DNA from: Trichodelitschia bisporula
Taxonomy: Eukaryota; Ascomycota; Dothideomycetes; Phaeotrichales; Phaeotrichaceae
NCBI GenBank assembly: GCA_010356995.1
Contig: ML996688.1
Span: 1,834,579 to 1,898,578, forward strand
Direction of reading: 5' to 3'
DNA length: 64,000 nucleotides
Part shown: piece by piece, positions 1 through 8,905 of the stretch
Layout of the letters: each line of letters begins with the position of its first letter
How positions within the stretch are numbered: the stretch's first letter is position 1
Notes under the pieces: generated by a model
The model's input: the letters and a program-made list of their open reading frames with translations, nothing else
What the model was told of the DNA's origin: nothing
Databases searched by the model: none
Made by a program: the position numbers and the translations under genes

Positions 1-837
1 CTAGTCTTTGAGCCGGAGTTCGATTCCGCCATCAACAGCGACGATGAGATGAATGAGACGAAGGAAAACGGAGATACGCACAAGCATCGCGAACGGGAGG
101 CAGCGGTCAACTCGCTTCACAGACACGAGCTCATTGCACTTGCATCGTGTTTCGTCAGTCCAATGGCCGTGGCCTACATGCTGCACGCCATTCGACCATA
201 CCTGTCAAGCCCCTCTGGCGGACTCGTCTCCAATTCGAATCTGACGCTGTTTGTGCTCGCCGCCGAAGTGCGGCCAGTGCTGCACCTGTTCCGGATGGCA
301 GAGGCGCGAACACTTCATCTGCAGCGCATCGTGGCCGAATCACCGGTCGAGCCAATTCTCGACGCGGAAGGCATCCAGTCGCTCGCGCAGCGCATCGACG
401 GTCTAGAGCGCAAGCTGTCCGCGACGTCAGACAAGCCCAACGACAAGGCGAACGACAAACGCGATGAAGTGGCGCTCACGCGTGTCCGGCAGCAGCTGCA
501 GACGCAGCTCGACGCGCTCAACCGTGCAGTGCGGCGGTACGAGAAGCGTGAGATTACGCAGACACTACGTACCGAGGCGCGCCTGGACGGGCTGGAAGTC
601 CAGCTTAGGGATGCGCTCACACTGGCGGCCGCGGCAACACGAGGTCAGCACCGGCGCGGCATCTTCACCATGGGTGTTGACTTCGTGTATTCCGTCTATG
701 TCTACACTTTTGCCATCTCTAGCTATATGCTGCATGCTCCGGCTCGGCTGGCCAGCGGAGTGTATCGCTATCTGCTCGGGCCGAGAAGAAAGAAAATTCG
801 CAGAGTTAGGCCAAAAGACAAGGCGGCTGTGGAATAG
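1..837 (+). CDS. Unknown coiled-coil protein, C-terminal part (5' truncated by window)
   Basis: The reading frame is open from base 1, so the gene begins before the window; the first in-window Met is at 49. The visible 279 residues hold a hydrophobic stretch (about 35-75), then a charged heptad-like region with many Arg, Gln, Leu and Glu residues that looks like a coiled coil. Near the end are two short aromatic/hydrophobic segments (around 'YSVYVYTFAISSYML') and a strongly basic tail (RRKKIRRVRPKDK). This could be a membrane-associated, peroxin-like protein, but I do not recognise the family and assign no function. Codon choice is GC-rich, like its neighbours. The existence of a gene is well supported; its identity is not. 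Confidence 0.7.
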   Translation, partial: LVFEPEFDSAINSDDEMNETKENGDTHKHREREAAVNSLHRHELIALASCFVSPMAVAYMLHAIRPYLSSPSGGLVSNSNLTLFVLAAEVRPVLHLFRMAEARTLHLQRIVAESPVEPILDAEGIQSLAQRIDGLERKLSATSDKPNDKANDKRDEVALTRVRQQLQTQLDALNRAVRRYEKREITQTLRTEARLDGLEVQLRDALTLAAAATRGQHRRGIFTMGVDFVYSVYVYTFAISSYMLHAPARLASGVYRYLLGPRRKKIRRVRPKDKAAVE

Positions 838-1295
838 TAATGCACAGCCGATGCTATGATCTGTCGAATATTGAGACCGGCAAGTACCTTCCGGGCACAG
901 GTCGCACAACGTCATCTGTGCAGAGTTTCAGCCTTCCCAATCGAATCGGTGTCCCGATCTTACCACTTCTCTGCATGAATATGTCAGAGCAGATGCCGTT
1001 GGTGTACGCCCTCCCCTGCATCTCCCTTTTCGTCTATATCCGGACGTTAATCCTTGGATGAGATGCATCTCAGCCTCGTATCTGCAGTCTCGATCTGCAG
1101 TCTCATTGCTGCCTGCTGAGATAGCTCCGCTAAATCCCGGTGCTGATCGTCGTTTCTTATTTCGTTGGCGCTTCCACCCCTGCTCACTTCGGCGCCCATT
1201 TTCCTACCCCACATCTGCCCCGCATCTATATAAAGCAGCCTCGTTGCCGAGTATCACAGCAACAATCAACATCGCCACATCTCAATTCCGCAATC
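838..1295. other. Intergenic, hydrolase promoter
   Basis: No gene seen. The stretch contains a pyrimidine-rich region and a clear TATA box just upstream of the hydrolase start. Confidence 0.6.
1227..1234 (+). promoter_or_regulatory. TATA box of the alpha/beta hydrolase gene
   Basis: TATATAAA lies 62 bp before the inferred ATG at 1296, followed by a CA-rich leader typical of fungal 5' UTRs. A consensus TATA suggests a regulated rather than constitutive promoter. Confidence 0.55.
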
Positions 1296-2502
1296 ATGTC
1301 ACTCCAATCTGACCTGAGCCTCTCTGCCGCCAAGTTCGATCCAGCCGCCGTCCCGGCCCAAGCTGCGCGCCTCAACGGTGTACTGCTGAAAGTCATGAGC
1401 CAGGGGCCGACATGGAATGAGGTATTTCTCTCCGTAAAATGGAAGATTGTCTCTGACCAAAAAGGTGGGCGCTGCGCGCTATCGTGAGATGCGCTGGAAC
1501 AACGAGACGGCACTGCCCCGGCCACCGGTTCTCGAGTCTGGCATCAACGCCACTATTCCGTCTCGCGACAAGGGGCGCGATATCCCGATTCGCCGGTTCA
1601 AGCCGGAAGGAGAGATTCGCGGGACGTTCATGCACATCCATGGTGGTGGTTGGGTGTTGCAGAGCGAGGCTCAGTGCGTGGCTTCCACGTGGCGTGCGTG
1701 GCATGCGCAAGGCTGATTAGGGCAGTCAGGATACGCTGCTCAAGGCTATTGCCGACATGGGTGGCCTTGCCGTTGTATCTGTTGGGTATCGACTCGCGCC
1801 AGGTAGGCCTTCTGCTTTTTCGTAGGAATGGAGCTGACCGGCAGAACACCCTTTCCCTGCTGCTCCGGACGACTGCGTCGATGTTGCCAACTACCTCATC
1901 GAGAATGCAGAGCGCGAGTTCGGCGGGCCGTTGCGCTTCTTCAGCGGCGAGGTTGGTTGTCACGCCCTTTATGGTCCATGTGACTAACTCTCCAGTCTGC
2001 CGGCGGCCACCTCTCCCTTCTTACGTACCTGCACGTACATGCGAACCCGAAGCTGCAGCTCGCCGGCCTGGTCCTGCACTTCGGCTGCTACGAGCTTTCC
2101 TCCTTCCTGCCCAGCTCATACACCAAGAAGAACACGCCGATCGTAACTCTCCAGGGCATGCAGGATTTCATAGACGCCTTCCTACCCAACACGACCGAAA
2201 TCCAGCGCCGGGACCCGCTCATCTCCCCCCTATGGGCGGACTGGGTTGCTATTGGCAATACTTTGCGTGAGGCAGGTGGCAAGCTACCGCCCATACTCTT
2301 CACTGTTGGTACGGAGGACCCGCTGTTGGATGACTCGGTGTTTATGGCGGCGAAGTGGCAGATGGCGGGTGGAGAGGCGATTCTGAAGGTGTACCCGGGC
2401 GCGCCGCATGGGTTCATCTTGTTTGAGGAGAAGGTGCTGAAGTCAGTTGGGGAGTGCTTGCGGGATATGAAGGCTTTCTTTGCGGAGAAGTTGGCAGTTT
2501 GA
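1296..2502 (+). CDS. Alpha/beta hydrolase, hormone-sensitive-lipase family (fold-3)
   Basis: Five exons joined in phase give 341 residues: 1296-1421, 1465-1673, 1726-1802, 1845-1951 and 1996-2502. The four introns are 43-52 nt with GT..AG ends. The product is an esterase/lipase-like serine hydrolase; the substrate is unknown. The oxyanion-hole motif HGGGW is at about residues 101-105. The nucleophile motif GESAGG (Ser about 174) is split by intron 4. The acid is probably Asp281 in GTEDPLLDD and the base His311 in APHGF, so the triad is complete. I chose the start at 1296 because it follows a TATA box by 62 bp and gives the usual family length. There is no signal peptide, so it is probably cytosolic. 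It is a stand-alone gene next to a secreted protein gene with which it shares no obvious function. Confidence 0.9.
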
Positions 2503-2995
2503 GGGGGTAGAGAGCGTGGGATCGCAGGGAGCACGCATTGCTTTTGTCGATTACGGAGGTCCCTTGTCCGGTAACTGAGTATCGTTCGGCGCTTTCTACG
2601 GTTGGTTCGTTGGTAAACGATATTGGAGGCGAGAGTCTTCTTCCGTTGAGCCTTGACTGCCGTTTTAGCCACCCCTAGTGAGTTCCTTGATTGTCAAACT
2701 CTGGTTGACGGCTACTTGCAGCTCCCTTGAAGTATCTTCACATCGAGCGCCATGGACTTCCACTTCCACATCCAGTCAGTTTCTCTACCTCTTCCTCCTT
2801 CCAGACCACATTTCCGGCAACAATCACCTCGAACCCTCGATATCATCCTTCTCGTTTCTAACCCGCCGGTCCTGACCCACCCCTCGCTCCCTTCCCCCTC
2901 CAACACGCAAGCACTCTCCTCCCTTCCCCCCACAAGCCCATAAATACCCACACCCTCTCCCCCCAAAATCATCATCACCATCATTACCCACCGCC
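2503..2995. other. Intergenic, promoter of the secreted Cys-module gene
   Basis: No gene seen. The last 250 bp are CT/CA-rich, with a TATA-like CATAAATA around 2938 some 55 bp before the next ATG. Confidence 0.5.
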
Positions 2996-5900
2996 ATGCG
3001 GTCTCCCACCCCCACCACGACGCTCCTCGTCGCCCTCAGCCTGCTGTCCCACACCCAAGCCGCAGCCCTCAAGCCCCGCAAGGNNNNNNNNNNNNNNNNN
3101 NNNNNNNNNNNNNNNNNNNNNNNNNNNNNNNNNNNNNNNNNNNNNNNNNNNNNNNNNNNNNNNNNNNNNNNNNNNNNNNNNNNNNNNNNNNNNNNNNNNN
3201 NNNNNNNNNNNNNNNNNNNNNNNNNNNNNNNNNNNNNNNNNNNNNNNNNNNNNNNNNNNNNNNNNNNNNNNNNNNNNNNNNNNNNNNNNNNNNNNNNNNN
3301 NNNNNNNNNNNNNNNNNNNNNNNNNNNNNNNNNNNNNNNNNNNNNNNNNNNNNNNNNNNNNNNNNNNNNNNNNNNNNNNNNNNNNNNNNNNNNNNNNNNN
3401 NNNNNNNNNNNNNNNNNNNNNNNNNNNNNNNNNNNNNNNNNNNNNNNNNNNNNNNNNNNNNNNNNNNNNNNNNNNNNNNNNNNNNNNNNNNNNNNNNNNN
3501 NNNNNNNNNNNNNNNNNNNNNNNNNNNNNNNNNNNNNNNNNNNNNNNNNNNNNGGCTCCTTCCACGGCGGAAACAGAGCCCCGATTCCCTGGCCGCCGAA
3601 TCAGCCCGCGCTCCAGCCGGGGCGCGATCATGCGCTTGATGCGGAGACGAATATGGATCCTGAGACGGCGTTGACGTGGGATCGGCCTGAGCCGGGGCCG
3701 AGGAGGAGGGGGGTTGAGGGTGGGGATGAGGAGGGGGTGGAGGGGGAGGCGGGGAGTTTGATTCCGGTTTCTGGGCATATTGCGCCAATGGTGGTGCCGG
3801 ATGAGAAGGACAAGGCAAAGAAGCCGAAGCACAAGAGTGACGACAAGAAGCCTCCCGTGGACGGCCTCAGCCGAAGGGGAGTCGAAGGGGAAGAGGTGGA
3901 GGGTGAGGCCGAGAGGTTGATTCCTGTCAGCGGGCATATCGCTCCGATGTACGTGCCCGACAAGAACGACAAGCCGTGGCACCCCAAGCACAAGGACGAC
4001 GGTAAGCAGCCCCCCGAGCCGGGCACGCCCTGGCAGGCCAAGCGGGATGCTCTGCTCAGCTCAGCCGGCTCCACATCCGCGGATACGGAGCGGCAGGTCG
4101 AGGCTAGCACCCTCGAACGTCGCCAGGTGTGGACGAGCGAGATCCGGTACTGCTACCCCGAAGGCTATAATCCCGAGAAAGACGTGAGCTTTAAATTTGA
4201 GGGGTACTGCGTCCACCCCGAGACCGAAGCCAGGCTACCCGCGCTGCATAACATCTCCACCGCCTGCCCGCAGGAGCGCATGGTTCCGTTCCAGCCGCAG
4301 CCGGTGAATCCGGTAAACCAGTGCTACCCACGGGAGAAGTGCTGCGTGAGGGACTCAGTCCTGGCGAAACTCAAGGCTGAAGCGGGCTCTGCCCCAGCGC
4401 CACAGAGTGTGCAGAACCCGGTCGCCCAGGCAGCGGATTCTGATCGAGGCATTCGCGCCGTTGAACGGCAAGACCAAACTCCCTCCTCGGCTTTTGAAAA
4501 GCGGCCGTGCCGAGGCGCCCTCAACGGTTATGCCATTCCGGGCTACTGCGTCACCACGGTCACCGGCGCTGAGTATCCTGGCCAGCCCGAAGCCGAGACC
4601 TGCCCGCCGATGGATATATGGGCCCCCTGGGCGACAGATGCGGAGCAATGTGGGCCGGGGGAGTCGTGCTGCGCGCGGTTTCCGGATGATCTCAAGCGCG
4701 CAGTCCGCGCGCCCCGGAGTGTGCAGGAAAAGAGGCGCTGCACGGCGGACCTCGGCGACACTGCTGCGGGGTATTGTATTGATCCGTTGACCGAGGCGGC
4801 GGATCCAGCTGGCGATGAGGTGTGTGACCGGAAGTTTTGGTACCCGCCGAACAGCGACACCAACGGCTGCACGGCCGGTCAGAAGTGTTGTGTGAAGCTC
4901 GCGCGCCGCGCTGAGAGCAGCATAAGCCTCACCTCCTTCAGCAAGACGACGGTGACGGGGACATGGGCCACGTCCGGCGCGTGGTCCAACGCTACTCGTA
5001 CGTATAGCTGGTGGGGCACAGCTGGGTACACCACCACAAGCAGCAAGCTCTCGCGCCGCGCTGAGAGCAGCAGCATCAGCCCCATCACCTTCAGCAAAAC
5101 AAAGTTGACAAGCAAGTACGCCACTTTTAGCACGCTGCCCAACACCACGTACACCTGGACGGGCCCGTCTGTTTACACGACCACGACCACGACTACCAGC
5201 AGCAAGATCACAACGCTCACCACGACGGGCACATCTACCTATACCTCCATCGCCACGGCCATCACGACGGCGAGCAGCAAGCCCGCGACAGGCACCACGA
5301 GCAGTAAGTCCACGACCGGCACCACGACTAGCACCACGACAGGCACCACAGCCGCGGGCAACGGACTCACCTTCACAATTCCGCGCCGCGCCGAGAGCAG
5401 CAGCATCAGCTCCATCACCTTCAGCAAGACGACGTTGGCCAGCAAGTGGGCCAACACCACGTACAGCTGGACGGGCCCGTCTGTTTACACCACCACCACC
5501 ACGACTACCAGCAGCAAGCTCACGACGCTCACCACGACCGGCACCAGCACGTACACCTCCCTCACCACGGCCACCACAACTACGGGCAGCAAGCCCACGA
5601 CAGGCACCACAACCCCAGGCAACGGGCTCACCTTCACAATCCCGCGCCGCGCCGAGACCAGCAGCATGAGCAGCAAGCTCACAACCCTCACCACAACCGG
5701 CACCACAACCTACACCACCACCCTCACCACCTCCATCGCTGCCTCCTACTCGCCCCTCCCCTGCCGCGCTCTGGTATGGGAATTCCCCCCCAACGAAATG
5801 CGCGGGACCTGCGCGCCCCCAACGCAAAGCGGGTGTCCCAACGGTCGTTTCTTCCACGAAATGCAAGAGTCAGGCCACTCAATCTGTGCCGACGCGGGGT

Positions 5901-6619
5901 TGCGGTGCTGTGTCCCGTTTGTTGCGCCGACTGGGGCTGAGCCCGCGCTTTGCACGATTAGGAAGGCGTGGGGACTGGATCCGAGGGGGCATTGTGCGGA
6001 TCCGTTTACGAAGGAGGGGTGTGGGAGTGAGGTCTTTCAGCCGCATGACGGTTGTCCGGCGAAGTATATGGGGTGTTGTCCCGAGAAGTCCGGGGTCGGG
6101 GAGGGACGCGCGTATACCATGAAGGATGGGCGCAAGGTCCCAAGTCGGGGCGTTGCGCCGGCGGTGGTGGTGGCGGCGGAGTTTCCGCTTAGGAAGTGGG
6201 AGAAGGAGGGGAAGATGGGGATGGAGATGGGGGAGATGGGAATGGAGGAGAAGGTGCTTGCTGCGCGGGCGACGGGGACGGTGACGACGACGGCGATGAA
6301 GACGAAGCAGATCGTTGAAACCGCGATGCCGATGCCGACGGGGAACGAGACGTGGCTCCTAGGCCGGGAATCGGACTCTGATGACTCTGATGACTCGGAC
6401 TCGGATGACGAGCACGAAGGCCGTAGATGCTTGGCCCGGCGGAGGCATCAGAGTGCCAAGGGGCAGAAGAAGGGGTTTTGCGTGGAGAAGGGGAAAGAGG
6501 ATGAGTGCTGGACGAAGAAGAAGACGCCGTTGCTCAGGGAGGGACATGAGGTGCGCCCGGTTTGGGGCGGGGATTGGAAGTGTTTGGCTGAGGGGATGTT
6601 GTGCTGTGTGAAGGGGTAG
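2996..6619 (+). CDS. Large secreted modular protein: six-Cys modules with dibasic cleavage sites and Ser/Thr-rich repeats (contains assembly gap)
   Basis: One open frame of 1,207 codons, 157 of them unknown because of the N gap. It starts with a signal peptide (hydrophobic LLVALSLLS, likely cleavage near AQA/AA), so it enters the secretory pathway. After the gap come two 56-residue acidic/basic repeats. Three cysteine modules follow at about 4151-4349, 4507-4674 and 4738-4890, then a Thr/Ser-rich repeat region, then three more modules at about 5762-5913, 5950-6080 and 6430-6609. Each module follows C..C..C..C-x4(5)-CC. KR or RR pairs stand just before modules 1-3 and before each Ser/Thr repeat, as expected for Kex2 processing. 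The Thr-rich part is probably O-glycosylated. I recognise no named domain. It may be a cell-surface protein, an adhesin, or a precursor of several small Cys-rich peptides. The reading frame across the gap is an assumption. Confidence 0.75.
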   Translation: MRSPTPTTTLLVALSLLSHTQAAALKPRKXXXXXXXXXXXXXXXXXXXXXXXXXXXXXXXXXXXXXXXXXXXXXXXXXXXXXXXXXXXXXXXXXXXXXXXXXXXXXXXXXXXXXXXXXXXXXXXXXXXXXXXXXXXXXXXXXXXXXXXXXXXXXXXXXXXXXXXXXXXXXXXXXXXXXXXXXXXXXGSFHGGNRAPIPWPPNQPALQPGRDHALDAETNMDPETALTWDRPEPGPRRRGVEGGDEEGVEGEAGSLIPVSGHIAPMVVPDEKDKAKKPKHKSDDKKPPVDGLSRRGVEGEEVEGEAERLIPVSGHIAPMYVPDKNDKPWHPKHKDDGKQPPEPGTPWQAKRDALLSSAGSTSADTERQVEASTLERRQVWTSEIRYCYPEGYNPEKDVSFKFEGYCVHPETEARLPALHNISTACPQERMVPFQPQPVNPVNQCYPREKCCVRDSVLAKLKAEAGSAPAPQSVQNPVAQAADSDRGIRAVERQDQTPSSAFEKRPCRGALNGYAIPGYCVTTVTGAEYPGQPEAETCPPMDIWAPWATDAEQCGPGESCCARFPDDLKRAVRAPRSVQEKRRCTADLGDTAAGYCIDPLTEAADPAGDEVCDRKFWYPPNSDTNGCTAGQKCCVKLARRAESSISLTSFSKTTVTGTWATSGAWSNATRTYSWWGTAGYTTTSSKLSRRAESSSISPITFSKTKLTSKYATFSTLPNTTYTWTGPSVYTTTTTTTSSKITTLTTTGTSTYTSIATAITTASSKPATGTTSSKSTTGTTTSTTTGTTAAGNGLTFTIPRRAESSSISSITFSKTTLASKWANTTYSWTGPSVYTTTTTTTSSKLTTLTTTGTSTYTSLTTATTTTGSKPTTGTTTPGNGLTFTIPRRAETSSMSSKLTTLTTTGTTTYTTTLTTSIAASYSPLPCRALVWEFPPNEMRGTCAPPTQSGCPNGRFFHEMQESGHSICADAGLRCCVPFVAPTGAEPALCTIRKAWGLDPRGHCADPFTKEGCGSEVFQPHDGCPAKYMGCCPEKSGVGEGRAYTMKDGRKVPSRGVAPAVVVAAEFPLRKWEKEGKMGMEMGEMGMEEKVLAARATGTVTTTAMKTKQIVETAMPMPTGNETWLLGRESDSDDSDDSDSDDEHEGRRCLARRRHQSAKGQKKGFCVEKGKEDECWTKKKTPLLREGHEVRPVWGGDWKCLAEGMLCCVKG
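3084..3553. other. Assembly gap (470 N)
   Basis: An unbroken run of N inside the secreted-protein gene. Frames on both sides happen to agree, but the true length is unknown. The gap directly precedes tandem coding repeats, so collapsed repeats are a likely cause. Confidence 0.95.
3704..4030 (+). repeat. Two tandem coding repeats (168-bp unit)
   Basis: Unit 1 begins at 3704 and unit 2 at 3872. Each starts with RRGVEG and carries the shared core LIPVSGHIAPM, then a basic/acidic tail ending in KPKHK or HPKHK and a PP. More copies may lie in the adjacent gap. Confidence 0.85.
4904..5740 (+). repeat. Ser/Thr-rich tandem repeats inside the secreted protein
   Basis: Four units begin with RRAE(S/T)SS at about 4904, 5057, 5387 and 5647. 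Units 2 and 3 are the longest, sharing TFSKT, TYxWTGPSVYTTTTTTTSSK and GLTFTIP blocks. Unit 4 is cut short. The unit lengths differ, so the array is degenerate rather than a clean satellite. Confidence 0.8.
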
Positions 6620-6757
6620 GGGTTCGTGGGGGGTGTATTTCTTGTTTCCGTTTCCTGTCTCCTGGGGGTTCTTTGATTTGATGCCCTTGGGGATAGTTGT
6701 CTAGGTGTTTGGCGCGGTGGTGCAATATGATTATTTCCTCGGCTAAGCGGTTCTGCA

Positions 6758-7009
6758 GTGTACTCGAATGCCTTTATCTTTGTCTTTGCCCCCTTCGCCG
6801 CCGTTCTCAATTCATCACCGCTCAGTCCTGTCTGTGCATGCAATCATGGCCTCGCCAAGTCAACAGTAGCCTCACCACCCACACGGGAGGATGAGTGCTG
6901 GACACGTAAGAAGACGATTCTGCTCAGGGAAGGGCATGAAATGCACCCCGTGTGGGGTGGAGACTGGAAATGTCTTGCTGAGGGAATATTGTGTTGCGTG
7001 AAGGGGTAG
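6758..7009 (+). CDS. Possible 83-residue Cys-rich protein or alternative last exon, from duplicated 3' end of the upstream gene
   Basis: The last 40 codons (from 6887) repeat the final 40 codons of the secreted Cys-module gene, with 35 of 40 residues identical and every cysteine kept. By eye, about 15 codons differ silently and only 5 change the residue, which suggests selection on the protein after duplication. The upstream 43 residues come from non-coding sequence and begin with a hydrophobic stretch (AFIFVFAPFAAVL) that could act as a signal peptide. It could be a separate small secreted protein, an alternative terminal exon of the upstream gene, or a gene remnant. No donor/acceptor pair is compelling. 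Confidence 0.35.
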   Translation: MYSNAFIFVFAPFAAVLNSSPLSPVCACNHGLAKSTVASPPTREDECWTRKKTILLREGHEMHPVWGGDWKCLAEGILCCVKG

Positions 7010-7050
7010 GCATAGGGGGTGTATTCTTGTTCCTTGTTCCTTTCTCCTGG
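6890..7050 (+). repeat. Tandem duplicate of the 3' end of the secreted-protein gene
   Basis: Matches 6499-6660, covering the coding end, stop codon and start of the 3' UTR (both copies continue into a 'gggggtgtatt...cttgttcc...tcctgggggt' block). Similarity fades further downstream, with shared 'cctcgccaagtc' words near 6851 and 7431 that suggest an original unit of several hundred bases. Confidence 0.8.
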
Positions 7051-7461
7051 GGGTGCTTTAATTTGTGATTCAGATTGGTGACTATGGTTATCTCTGCAGT
7101 CGTAGTGTAATGCGACTGCTTCTTCTACTGAGCAGTGCTGTGGTGTTGTTCTTTAATGTTCTCCCTGAGCCCTTCGCCGTTATTCCAACTTCATCTTTGC
7201 TTCGTTTCGTCTGTGGGGGGTGTAGAACAAGGCTCACTGGCACGTATATACAATATGGTAATTGTGAAAGAGTTGATGAAAGACAAGGAGAGGGGAGAGT
7301 TAGAGACTCTCGAGGTTTAATACACGATGTCTTCAACGCTCCTTTCCACAATACTCGTATTACATCATATCACTTGATGACATAAGAATGCCCCTTCCAT
7401 CCACATCAGCGTGCCACACATCACAGCCTCGCCAAGTCCAGCCTCACACCAACACGTGATG

Positions 7462-7468
7462 TGACTCA
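7462..7468 (+). promoter_or_regulatory. TGACTCA (Gcn4/CpcA-type) site upstream of tRNA-iMet
   Basis: A perfect palindromic TGACTCA lies 58 bp before the tRNA. It may be chance: a 7-mer is expected a few times in 64 kb on both strands. Confidence 0.2.
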
Positions 7469-7525
7469 CCTCTTTTTGCCGTTACACTCAAATTTTAGCT
7501 AAGCACCTATGTGGTCATCAAACCA

Positions 7526-7597
7526 AGCTGAATGGCGCAGCGGAAGCGCGCCGGGCTCATAACCCGGAGGACGGTGGATCGAAACCACTTTCAGCTA
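7526..7597 (+). tRNA. Initiator tRNA-Met (CAT)
   Basis: A 72-nt intronless cloverleaf. The acceptor AGCTGAA pairs perfectly with TTCAGCT, starting with the A1:U72 pair typical of eukaryotic initiators. The anticodon loop CTCATAA has a stem ending in three G-C pairs. The T loop reads ATCGAAA instead of TTCRANN, the eukaryotic initiator signature. T-runs follow at about 7601-7605 and 7609-7613 as Pol III terminators. Confidence 0.95.
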
Positions 7598-7901
7598 TTC
7601 CTTTTTGCCTTTTTGCGCGAGGCCTGGTGAGGGTCAATGAGGTTGTCTTGCATGTACTAAAGGGCTCGATAGGTAATGGGCGTGCTTCAATTTTGTGTCA
7701 CAGGACCGAGGAAGTTGTACACGTGCTCTAAAATTTGATATTGAGACAGGCAGAGACTGCTACGCCGGATATCGCCATCCCTAAGGTAAACGTCTAAATC
7801 CACACCAAACCTCATCATGCACTACCCAGGAGTAAACAGTGTAACCGCCACCGACACCTCGACACCACTCTAACGCCCACTTTCTCCACTAGATCAAGCA
7901 T
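7598..7901. other. Intergenic
   Basis: Beyond the tRNA terminator Ts I see no gene or repeat here; it is the shared 3' flank of the MARVEL gene. Confidence 0.5.
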
Positions 7902-8551
7902 CTAAACCGCCCCACTCCCCCTCGTAAAGCTATACCCCTTCCCCCCCCCCGTCGCGGGACTCTCATACGCCCCCCGATACTCCGTATCCCCCCCAACACC
8001 AACACCACCCATAACAGGCGAATGACTATCCAACGGTCCCCACCCCCTTCCCTCCACTTCCCCTCCGCTCAAAGCCTGATACGCCGGCGCCGGCCGCCCA
8101 GGCACAGGTTCTTCGTCGTCGCTGTCGTGTGCCCCGTCGATATCGCGTGTGCTGCTGTCCCAGATCGGATCTTTGGGCGCGGAGGAGGAGTCGAGGGGTG
8201 TGGCGGTGTAAGGGGAGGGCGCGAGCCAGGGGTCGAGGGCTTGGGGGTCGCGGAGGGAGGTGCGCAGCATGAGGGATGAGAGGGCGGTTGTTAGGAGGAA
8301 GGTTACGCTGGGGGGGTTGTTAGTGGAATTTGGGGAGGAGGGGAAGGGGACGTACAAGATGAGCACCCCGACGGAGGCAGCGGAGTATCCGAGCTTGCAC
8401 TTCGCCTCCGGGCCGTAGCCAAAGGTCGTGCAGTTCCCCTGGTCGAGGGGGAGTTTGGCGTCTGTTGTGCCTTTGTCGATGCCGGCGCGGTTCCAGGCGA
8501 GGACGGAGGCGAAGGCGGAGAGCCAGAGGATCTGGTTCGGATCAGTATAAA

Positions 8552-8584
<33 letters not shown>

Positions 8585-8905
8585 CGGGGACGCACGCAGA
8601 ACACAGCGTCCACAGCGACGAAGGCGATTGCCTTAGCGAACTTCGCGGTGCGGGTCCACATGGGCACGGCGACGAGGTAGATCAGCGCGGGGATGGAGAG
8701 GAAGCACTGGCTGCGGTTAGGTTACGAAAGAGGGGGGAGAGGGGGAAAGACGAACGAGACCGAAGAACCACCCCGGCCGGCTGTCAACGCTGCCCGGCTT
8801 AGTGAGGAGGGCGATGGTGATGCATGCTGCGACGAAGATGATGATGGCTTGGAAGGCGTGGAGACAGGTTTTTGCCTTTTGGAGTTTGCTGATTGCCTGG
8901 CGCAT
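7902..8905 (-). CDS. MARVEL-domain four-helix membrane protein
   Basis: Four exons on the minus strand: 8905-8756, 8706-8596, 8531-8356 and 8307-7902, giving 280 residues. The first helix is AIIIFVAACITIALL, the second covers FLSIPALIYLVAVPMW, the third VAVDAVFCILWLSAFASVLAW, and the fourth SVGVLIFVTFLLTTALSSLML. A cysteine pair sits in the loop before the last helix (GNCTTFGYGPEAKCKLG). This matches fungal MARVEL proteins, which sit in the plasma membrane or cortical (eisosome-type) domains. The cytosolic tail of about 110 residues is Gly/Pro/Ser-rich. Intron 2 contains a 33-base homopolymer of G on the plus strand. I chose the start at 8905 because the N-terminus (MRQAISKLQKAKT) precedes helix 1 directly. 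Confidence 0.8.
8552..8584. repeat. 33-base poly-G run in an intron
   Basis: A pure G homopolymer on the plus strand (poly-C in the MARVEL transcript), followed by C and four more G. It occupies half of a 64-nt intron (8532-8595). Length calls in such runs are often unreliable. Confidence 0.9.

Noticed and set aside
4355-5866. 503-codon minus-strand open frame opposite the secreted protein
   Set aside because: It is the mirror of the GC-rich Thr/Ser repeats; composition is Gly/Arg/Ala monotony with no motif, while the plus strand has a signal peptide and Cys modules.
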